From an uncultured Bacilli bacterium (GTDB lineage Bacteria > Bacillota_I > Bacilli_A > RF39 > UBA660), in assembly GCA_944336815.1 (NCBI GenBank), contig CALVLG010000052.1, positions 1 through 6,291 of the forward strand: a stretch of DNA of 6,291 nt, in the 5' to 3' direction. How positions within the stretch are numbered: position 1 is the stretch's first letter; every line of letters begins with the position of its first letter. Made by a program: the position numbers and the translations under genes. The notes below the pieces were generated by a model that was not told the origin of the DNA, ran no database searches, and saw nothing but the letters and a program-made list of their open reading frames with translations. Shown piece by piece: positions 1 through 4,660 of the stretch.

Positions 1-225
1 CCATACACTTATATTATTGATAATGGCTTATATTATGAAGCTTTAAATAAACGCATCAAAATTAGCCAAAATACGCCTAAAACAATCGTTTACTATGATG
101 ATGAATGGGTTTATTACTTAGTCGATGATATTTTATATGCTAGTTCTTTTACTTATGGTGAAACAAAAATTTTACAATATTTTGAATGGAACTTTAATTA
201 CCAAAATGTTATCTTTATAAATTAA
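1..225 (+). CDS. C-terminal part of an unrecognised tyrosine-rich protein (5' truncated)
   Basis: An open frame runs from the first base to a TAA at 223-225, giving the last 74 residues of a protein whose start lies outside the window. The visible part is rich in Tyr, Ile, Asp and Asn and contains short hydrophobic and aromatic beta-strand-like stretches, such as TIVYYDDEWVYYLVDDILYA. No transmembrane helix, catalytic motif or cysteine is visible. The style resembles a repeat-type beta-rich domain, but I do not recognise a family. The LysM gene begins 48 bases after the stop and I see no convincing terminator between them, so the two may be co-transcribed. The continuous frame, codon use like its neighbours and the clean stop make it a real gene; its function is unknown. 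Confidence 0.75.
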   Translation, partial: PYTYIIDNGLYYEALNKRIKISQNTPKTIVYYDDEWVYYLVDDILYASSFTYGETKILQYFEWNFNYQNVIFIN

Positions 226-273
226 GGGACACATTTTTAACCTTCACATATTTTATAGTAGGAAGTGATAAAA

Positions 274-621
274 ATGTTTAACCCTTTTTTTGAAAGAAAA
301 AATACAATTGTTCCCCAAAATAAGCAAGATTATTTTAACTATTATACTATTGAAACCGGTGATTCTATTTATGGAATAGCCCGCAAATATAATATCAATC
401 CTGAATTACTTGCTGCCTTAAATGGTTTATCAATGGAAGATTATATTTATCCTAATCAAGAAATATTAATTCCTAAAAGTGGTTATAGTTACTATATTAC
501 TAAAGAAGGGGATACCTTAGATATGGTCGCCAGTTTATTTAAAATACCTTCTAAAAAATTAGTTGATAATAACGGTATTATTTATTTAGCTGAAGGGCAA
601 ATATTAGTAAATCCAAGATAA
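274..621 (+). CDS. Small protein with two LysM domains and no signal peptide
   Basis: This 115-residue protein consists almost entirely of two LysM modules. LysM 1 is at about residues 22-67 (YYTIETGDSIYGIARKYN, then NPELLAALNGL, ending YPNQEILIPK). LysM 2 is at about 71-115 (YYITKEGDTLDMVASLFKI, ending LAEGQILVNP). LysM domains bind N-acetylglucosamine-containing glycans such as peptidoglycan. The frame stays open back to a GTG at 265, but the ATG at 274 is preferred because AGGAAG (260-265) lies 8 bases upstream of it and overlaps the GTG. No signal peptide or membrane segment is present: the N-terminus is MFNPFFERKN. That is unusual for a wall binder. It recalls spore-coat morphogenesis proteins such as SafA, which carry a cytoplasmically made LysM, but this link is inference. 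Two N-terminal LysM domains with no enzymatic domain suggest a binding or scaffold role. Confidence 0.9.
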   Translation: MFNPFFERKNTIVPQNKQDYFNYYTIETGDSIYGIARKYNINPELLAALNGLSMEDYIYPNQEILIPKSGYSYYITKEGDTLDMVASLFKIPSKKLVDNNGIIYLAEGQILVNPR

Positions 622-647
622 GCGTGAGCATTCTCATGCTTTTTTTT
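621..647 (+). terminator. Intrinsic terminator after the LysM gene
   Basis: AGCGTGAG (621-628) pairs with CTCATGCT (633-640) across the loop CATT, giving 8 bp with one G-T wobble. The stem is followed at once by an uninterrupted T tract to 647. The first stem base is the last base of the LysM stop codon. It separates the LysM gene from the membrane protein gene downstream. Confidence 0.88.
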
Positions 648-659
648 CTTGTTAGTTTA

Positions 660-668
660 TGATATGAT
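660..668 (+). promoter_or_regulatory. Extended -10 promoter for the 529-residue membrane protein gene
   Basis: TGATATGAT matches the extended -10 pattern TGn-TATAAT with one mismatch in the hexamer (TATGAT, 663-668). No good -35 exists; the position 17 bases upstream falls in the T tract of the preceding terminator (TTTTTT). The expected start of transcription is about 675, leaving a short leader before AGGAGGG at 681-687. Confidence 0.55.
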
Positions 669-693
669 TATAGCAAGAATAGGAGGGAACAAA

Positions 694-2283
694 ATGGTTT
701 TAAAAAAACCCTATGCGTTTTTAATTCGACATTTTAAACTTATTCACTTACTTATTTGTATCCCTCTAGTATATTTACTTATTCGCACTGGGGCAATTTC
801 TAACTTTCTCAATGCTTATGTTGGGGCCAATTACTATACTAGCGAAACTAATTTAGCCGGCACATATATAAATTACTTTATGTACTTAGCTATTTTGTTA
901 ATTTTACTTTTAGTATTAACAATTTTTTTCTTAATGAAACAAAAGAAAAAAGACACTAGATATTACATTTTTTTTCTTGGTTACTATATTATTTTATTTG
1001 TTTTAATTAGTTTCTGTCATAGTATTTTAGATAGCATTGAAAGTGTTTCGATTGAAGCCCAAACTGTCCGGATATACCGAGATATTGCCTTTATTGTTTG
1101 GATTCCCCAATTTTTCTTCATTGGCTATACCTTCTTACGAGGAATCGGTTTTGATTTAAAAAAATTCAACTTTGATGAAGATGCTAAAGAATTAGAAATT
1201 ACTGATATTGATAATGAAGAATTTGAACTTGTTTTTGGTCAAGATGCTTATAAATATAAAAGAACAATCCGTCGTTTTTTTAGAGAATTTCGTTACTATG
1301 TTTTAGAAAATAAAATCGCTTTTGGTTTTTTAGGCGGTATTATCATCATCGCTATTGGCACGCTTATTTACCTCAATTTTGGTGTCTATAACCGTGTCTA
1401 CCGCGAAACCCAACGTGTAAGCCATAATAACTTAACTTTAACGGTTGAAGATTCCCTTTTAACGAAACTAGCTTTAGATGGAACCGAAACCCCAATGTAT
1501 CATTTGGCTATAGCAGTAAAGATTAAAAATAATAGCCGTACAAACGCGAATAAACTTGATTATGAAAACTTTCAATTAGACATTGATGGCCGCCGGTTTA
1601 AACCTGTTTTAGACCAATCCGGAAATTATCCAGATTTAGGTTATGCTTATAGTCGGGACATGGAATTTGCTCCCAACGAAGAAAAAAAAGTCGTTTTAGT
1701 TTATGAGGTTGATCCAAGTTTAATTAATGGCAAGATAAGTTTAAAAATATTAGATTCATTAACTTTAGAAATAGGTAGTGTTACCCCAATTTTTAGAACG
1801 GTCAATTTAGATTATGAAACGATAAGTACTTCTTCATTAGAAAGAGAAGTGGATCTCGGAAAAACCCTTAACTTAAGCGATACCGCCGTTGGCCTTACTC
1901 TTGTTTCAATCAAAGATTCCCAAATAGCTAATTCTTATGAATATAGTTATGAAAAATGTACCTACAACATTTGCCAAACGCTTCAAAACAAAGTAACGTC
2001 TACACCATCTTCCAAACTACTAATCATTAAAAGAGAATTCCAAATTGATCAATATACAACATATTATAATGTTCGCCATGGCAGTGGTAGTTTTGTTAAT
2101 GATTTTATTAAAATTCGTTTTCAAGTCGGCGATACAATCTACACCGCGAACCCTAATGAAGTAACTCCCAAAGAACTAAATGATTACTGGATATTTGAAT
2201 TACCAAGTTCGATTCAAAATGCCAAAAGTATTGATTTAATTGTCAATGTTCGGGGTAAACAATATCTTTTAGAAGTGAAGTGA
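694..2283 (+). CDS. Multi-pass membrane protein with large extracellular C-terminal domain, function unknown
   Basis: The protein has 529 residues from the ATG at 694, chosen because AGGAGGG (681-687) lies 6 bases upstream; the frame stays open to 649 without a ribosome binding site. Hydrophobic segments lie at about residues 15-33, 60-80, 91-112, 128-148 and 209-229. A charged acidic and basic stretch (about 149-208, with RTIRRFFREFR) separates the last two and is probably cytoplasmic. Residues from about 240 to the end are hydrophilic and beta-rich. Residues 245-345 (LTLTVEDSLLTKLAL, HLAIAVKIKNN, KVVLVYEVDPS) resemble the immunoglobulin-like DUF4352 or telokin-like type of bacterial surface domain; this is similarity by eye only. 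A second beta-rich block (about 385-529) contains C422 and C427, the sequence KCTYNIC, a possible disulfide. With five helices and a cytoplasmic N-terminus the C-terminal half would be outside. The gene stands alone between terminators. I do not recognise a named family. Confidence 0.9.
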   Translation: MVLKKPYAFLIRHFKLIHLLICIPLVYLLIRTGAISNFLNAYVGANYYTSETNLAGTYINYFMYLAILLILLLVLTIFFLMKQKKKDTRYYIFFLGYYIILFVLISFCHSILDSIESVSIEAQTVRIYRDIAFIVWIPQFFFIGYTFLRGIGFDLKKFNFDEDAKELEITDIDNEEFELVFGQDAYKYKRTIRRFFREFRYYVLENKIAFGFLGGIIIIAIGTLIYLNFGVYNRVYRETQRVSHNNLTLTVEDSLLTKLALDGTETPMYHLAIAVKIKNNSRTNANKLDYENFQLDIDGRRFKPVLDQSGNYPDLGYAYSRDMEFAPNEEKKVVLVYEVDPSLINGKISLKILDSLTLEIGSVTPIFRTVNLDYETISTSSLEREVDLGKTLNLSDTAVGLTLVSIKDSQIANSYEYSYEKCTYNICQTLQNKVTSTPSSKLLIIKREFQIDQYTTYYNVRHGSGSFVNDFIKIRFQVGDTIYTANPNEVTPKELNDYWIFELPSSIQNAKSIDLIVNVRGKQYLLEVK

Positions 2284-2307
2284 CAAATATGTCATTTCTT
2301 TTTTCTT
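2277..2307 (+). terminator. Intrinsic terminator overlapping the stop codon of the membrane protein gene
   Basis: GAAGTGACA (2277-2285) pairs with TGTCATTTC (2290-2298) across the loop AATA, giving 9 bp with one G-T wobble. TTTTTTCTT follows. The TGA stop codon (2281-2283) is inside the left arm, so a ribosome terminating here would delay stem formation. The T tract runs straight into the promoter of the response regulator gene. Confidence 0.85.
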
Positions 2308-2313
2308 GTAATA

Positions 2314-2322
2314 TGCTATAAT
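2314..2322 (+). promoter_or_regulatory. Extended -10 promoter of the two-component operon
   Basis: TGCTATAAT is a perfect extended -10 element (TG at 2314-2315, TATAAT at 2317-2322). The -35 position (TTTCTT, 2295-2300, 16-base spacer) is weak and lies within the right arm and T tract of the preceding terminator. AAGGAGG at 2331-2337 and the ATG at 2343 follow within 21 bases, so the leader is very short. Confidence 0.75.
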
Positions 2323-2342
2323 TCTCATAAAAGGAGGCAACT

Positions 2343-3011
2343 ATGACTACAAAAATATTGTTAGTAGAAGATGATCAAGCCATCTTAATGGGCTTAAAAT
2401 TTTGCTTAGAACAAGAAGGATTTCAAGTCGAAACAGCTTTAACCAAAAAAGAAGCCTTAGCTAAAATCGATTCTACCATTTCTTTAATTTTACTAGACAT
2501 AAATTTACCTGATGGTAATGGTTTTGAATTATTAAAAGCAATCCCCGAAACCATTTCTGTTATCTTTTTAACTGCTAATGACGAAGAGGTTTCCATCGTT
2601 AAAGGTTTAGATATGGGAGCTGAAGATTATGTCACTAAACCATTTCGAACTAGAGAGCTAATTAGTCGCATGCACGCTGTTTTAAGAAGAAAAAATAAAA
2701 CACCTACCAAAATAATTCAATTACATGATTTAAAAATCGATTTAGACCGGGCCAAAGTCTGGAAAAAAAGCGAAGAAATATTTCTTACTAATATGGAATA
2801 TAAAATATTGCTTATCTTAGCAACAAACCCTAATAAAGTTTTTACCCGTGAACAAATATTAGCCGACATTTGGGATGTTAATGAAGAATATGTAAACGAT
2901 AATACCCTTACTGTCTATATTAAAAGATTAAGGGAAAAAATAGAAGATACCCCAAACGATCCCAAAATAATATTAACTGTTCGTACAATCGGCTATAAAA
3001 TCGAGGCCTAA
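2343..3011 (+). CDS. OmpR/PhoB-family response regulator
   Basis: A 222-residue two-domain regulator of normal family length. The receiver domain (about 1-115) has the acidic pair D10/D11, the phospho-acceptor D52 in LLDINLPDGNG, the switch Thr T77 in IFLTAND and K99 in VTKPF. A linker leads to a winged-helix DNA-binding domain (about 126-220) with FLTNMEYKILLILATNP, a recognition-helix region NDNTLTVYIKRLREKIED and the wing ending TVRTIGYKI. All residues needed for phosphorylation are present. AAGGAGG lies 5 bases before the ATG. The partner kinase gene begins 3 bases after the stop, so the two are one operon. The predicted role is to bind DNA as a phosphorylation-driven dimer in the cytoplasm; the regulated genes and the signal cannot be read from the sequence. 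It resembles the many Bacillota regulators annotated VanR- or BceR-like, but I would not choose between these. Confidence 0.97.
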   Translation: MTTKILLVEDDQAILMGLKFCLEQEGFQVETALTKKEALAKIDSTISLILLDINLPDGNGFELLKAIPETISVIFLTANDEEVSIVKGLDMGAEDYVTKPFRTRELISRMHAVLRRKNKTPTKIIQLHDLKIDLDRAKVWKKSEEIFLTNMEYKILLILATNPNKVFTREQILADIWDVNEEYVNDNTLTVYIKRLREKIEDTPNDPKIILTVRTIGYKIEA

Positions 3012-3014
3012 ACA

Positions 3015-4214
3015 ATGAAAAAATATCTTATTTTTATAACCATATCTTTAGTTATTTTTATTTTCGGTTATCGCGGCATAACATACTTATTTCAAAACGT
3101 TAAACATGAATTCATAACCAACAATAATACTATTTTAATGAACCTTATTGCTAATCATCCTGAATTAGAAGGTGAAATTATTCATACTTTAAAAAATTTA
3201 AAACCAAGTGACGATGTATCTGTTTTAGAAAAGTATGGACTAACTTCTTTAAGTTCATTAGAATATTTAACTAACATTTCCGCTCTTCATCAAACCTTTA
3301 TCTTAACTTATGTTCTTTTCTTTCTTTTTGTCTTTACGCTAATCTTTCTATTTTATTTTTGGCAAGAACGAAAAAGAAAAAAAGAATTTCAAAAAATTGA
3401 CCAATATTTATTTTCTTTACTTTCCAATGATATAAAAGTCGATTTAAAAGATTTTCAATCTGGTGAACTTGCCAAATTACAAAACGACTTAATGAAAGTA
3501 ACTAGTCGCCTTAAAAATGCTTTAGAAACATCAACCAAAGATAAAGAAGAACTATCTAAAAATATGGCTGATATTTCCCATCAATTAAAAACCCCTTTAA
3601 CAAGCCTCTTAATTATCAATGATAACTTATCCACTTTTAATCTTGATGAAAAAACAAGACAATCTTTTTTAAAAAAACAAGAACAAATTATTCTTCACAT
3701 GAAAACATTAATCATCGAAATTTTAAAAGTGAGCCAAATAGAAAGCGGCACGATTCTTTTAAAGAAAGACAAATTAAACGTCAAAAAAACAATTGCTTTT
3801 TCTTTAGAACAAGTTGATATTTTCTTGGCCTCTAAAAATATCAATGTTACTTGTAATATCCCTAACAATATCTTTATTATTGGCGATCAAAATTGGCTAG
3901 GGGAAGCAATTGCTAATATTTTAAAAAACGCTTGTGAACATTCTAAAGAAAACGGGTTAATTGAAATAAAAGCTAATGAAAATCCTGTTTATGTTGAACT
4001 AACAATTAAAGATTATGGCGAAGGAATTGCCGCGAAAGATTTAAAAAACATTTTTAAAAGATTTTATAAAAGCAATCATAATAGTGATAGCATCGGCATT
4101 GGTTTAAATTTAACTAAAATGATTTTAGATCGTAGTAACGCTACTATAGAATGTCAAAGTAAACAAAATAAATATACTATTTTTAAAATTCATTTTTATA
4201 AAGGAATAGTGTAA
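3015..4214 (+). CDS. Membrane sensor histidine kinase, partner of the upstream response regulator
   Basis: A 399-residue kinase. Transmembrane helix 1 is at about residues 4-26 and helix 2 at about 93-116. Between them is a roughly 65-residue extracytoplasmic sensor with no recognised domain. A cytoplasmic linker (117-180) of HAMP or coiled-coil character leads to the HisKA dimerisation domain with phospho-acceptor H189 in DISHQLKTPLTSL. The ATPase domain shows the N box (NILKNACEHS, with N305), the G1 box (DYGEGI, 333-338), the F box (IFKRFYK) and the G2 box (GIGIGLNLTK region, 359-367). All catalytic boxes are intact, so it should be an active kinase. Translation starts 3 bases after the regulator stop, with GAGG (3003-3006) inside the regulator gene as a weak ribosome binding site, implying coupled translation. 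The length, two helices and a short external loop fit VanS-like kinases; no BceAB-type transporter lies next to it. Confidence 0.96.
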   Translation: MKKYLIFITISLVIFIFGYRGITYLFQNVKHEFITNNNTILMNLIANHPELEGEIIHTLKNLKPSDDVSVLEKYGLTSLSSLEYLTNISALHQTFILTYVLFFLFVFTLIFLFYFWQERKRKKEFQKIDQYLFSLLSNDIKVDLKDFQSGELAKLQNDLMKVTSRLKNALETSTKDKEELSKNMADISHQLKTPLTSLLIINDNLSTFNLDEKTRQSFLKKQEQIILHMKTLIIEILKVSQIESGTILLKKDKLNVKKTIAFSLEQVDIFLASKNINVTCNIPNNIFIIGDQNWLGEAIANILKNACEHSKENGLIEIKANENPVYVELTIKDYGEGIAAKDLKNIFKRFYKSNHNSDSIGIGLNLTKMILDRSNATIECQSKQNKYTIFKIHFYKGIV

Positions 4215-4270
4215 AATAAATGTCATTTTAATTTAAAAAAAGCTAATCGACAAAAAAACAATCTTTAATT

Positions 4271-4279
4271 TGTTATATT
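4271..4279 (+). promoter_or_regulatory. Possible extended -10 promoter of the 50-residue peptide gene
   Basis: TGTTATATT fits TGn-TATAAT with one mismatch. The best -35-like match, TCGACA at 4247-4252, is 21 bases upstream, which is too far, so the element would depend on the extended -10. I see no strong terminator between the kinase gene and this point, so read-through from the two-component operon is also possible. Confidence 0.45.
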
Positions 4280-4296
4280 AATAAAGAGGGATGTTT

Positions 4297-4449
4297 ATGA
4301 AACAAAAAATAACCATTTTAAGTATTTTAAGTGTCCTTATTTTTATTTGCACTTTGCTTTCAATTGGCTATTTTTTCTATTTAGAAGAACAAAAAGCCAA
4401 TGAAGAACAAAATATTCATATTTCACCCTTACCAGATTATTTAAAATAA
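4297..4449 (+). CDS. 50-residue single-pass membrane peptide
   Basis: A short frame from the ATG at 4297 to a TAA at 4447-4449 encodes 50 residues. The start is supported by AGAGGG (4285-4290) 6 bases upstream; an in-frame ATG at 4291 touches the ribosome binding site and is less likely. The N-terminus is MKQK, followed by one hydrophobic helix (about residues 5-28, ITILSILSVLIFICTLLSIG) and a short charged tail, EEQKANEEQ, ending SPLPDYLK. Positive residues before the helix suggest N-in, C-out topology. C18 lies mid-helix and no lipobox is evident, so it is not an obvious lipoprotein. It follows a two-component operon and could be an accessory peptide for the kinase, but that rests on position alone. 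The ribosome binding site, membrane design and neighbour-like codon use support it being real. Confidence 0.7.
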   Translation: MKQKITILSILSVLIFICTLLSIGYFFYLEEQKANEEQNIHISPLPDYLK

Positions 4450-4488
4450 AAACTAATTAAAAACATGTAGTTATTTGGTCTCTTTTAT

Positions 4489-4565
4489 TATATTTTGGCT
4501 AAACCAACATTTATGAGGATTTGTTCTTAACAATTATATCCTTTTAAATAAAAAGCTAAAATATA
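4489..4565. repeat. Imperfect inverted repeat upstream of the poly-G promoter
   Basis: TATATTTTGGCT (4489-4500) is matched in inverse orientation by AGCTAAAATATA (4554-4565): 11 of 12 positions are Watson-Crick pairs and the other is a G-T wobble in RNA. The 53-base interior holds a smaller hairpin. The repeat ends 34 bases before the -35 box of the surface protein gene. It could be part of a terminator for the 50-residue peptide gene, a regulator site or the remnant of a small mobile element; nothing decides between these. Confidence 0.5.
4516..4545 (+). terminator. Weak candidate terminator after the 50-residue peptide gene
   Basis: AGGAT-TTGTT (4516-4525) pairs with AACAA (4529-4533) and ATCCT (4538-4542), with loop CTT and a 4-base bulge (TTAT, 4534-4537). 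A short T run (4542-4545) follows. The bulge and the short U tract make it a poor terminator. It sits inside the larger inverted repeat. Confidence 0.3.
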
Positions 4566-4599
4566 GAAAACAAAAAAATTATAAACTCCTCCAATTCCG

Positions 4600-4629
4600 T
4601 TGACATTCGGGGGGGGGGTATGTGATAAA
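4600..4629 (+). promoter_or_regulatory. Promoter of the surface protein gene, with poly-G spacer (putative phase-variable promoter)
   Basis: A perfect -35 box TTGACA (4600-4605) is followed 18 bases later by GATAAA (4624-4629), which matches 4 of 6 -10 positions and carries an extended TG at 4621-4622. Ten consecutive G fill most of the spacer. At ten G the spacer is 18 bases; nine G would give the optimal 17. The expected transcription start is near 4636, about 25 bases before the ATG. Gain or loss of G residues by slipped-strand mispairing would change the -35 to -10 distance, and so promoter strength. This arrangement is known for the poly-G spacer of the Neisseria meningitidis porA promoter. 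Confidence 0.75.
4609..4618 (+). repeat. Homopolymeric G10 tract in a promoter spacer
   Basis: Ten uninterrupted G occur in DNA that is otherwise very AT-rich; no other G or C run in the window comes near this length. It lies wholly between the -35 and -10 boxes and outside any supported coding frame. Such tracts slip during replication and are typical of contingency loci. Confidence 0.95.
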
Positions 4630-4656
4630 ATCATCTATAAGAGAATAGGTGATTTT
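4627..4656 (+). promoter_or_regulatory. 12-bp hairpin spanning the -10 region and sequestering the ribosome binding site
   Basis: Bases 4627-4638 pair with 4645-4656 around a 6-base loop (AAGAGA), giving 12 bp with one T-G wobble. The right arm contains AGGTGA (4647-4652), the ribosome binding site of the surface protein gene, and ends in a T run. The left arm overlaps the -10 box and the expected start point, so transcripts from the gene's own promoter would lack most of it. A transcript entering from upstream would contain the full hairpin, hiding the ribosome binding site and possibly terminating at the T run. Confidence 0.6.
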
Positions 4657-4660
4657 TTGT

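Noticed and set aside
226..273. Separate promoter or terminator before the LysM gene
   Set aside because: TATAGT at 254-259 would place the start of transcription after the ribosome binding site, and the only pairing (AAGG with CCTT) is 4 bp with a 13-base loop.
2281..2294. TGACAAATATGTCA palindrome as an operator for the response regulator
   Set aside because: It is fully explained as the stem of a terminator with a T tract. The partial match ATGTCATTT at 4220-4228 is short enough in AT-rich DNA to be chance.
4489..4629. Invertible promoter bounded by inverted repeats
   Set aside because: The promoter boxes (4600-4629) lie outside the inverted repeat (4489-4565), and no matching repeat or invertase gene is seen on the other side.
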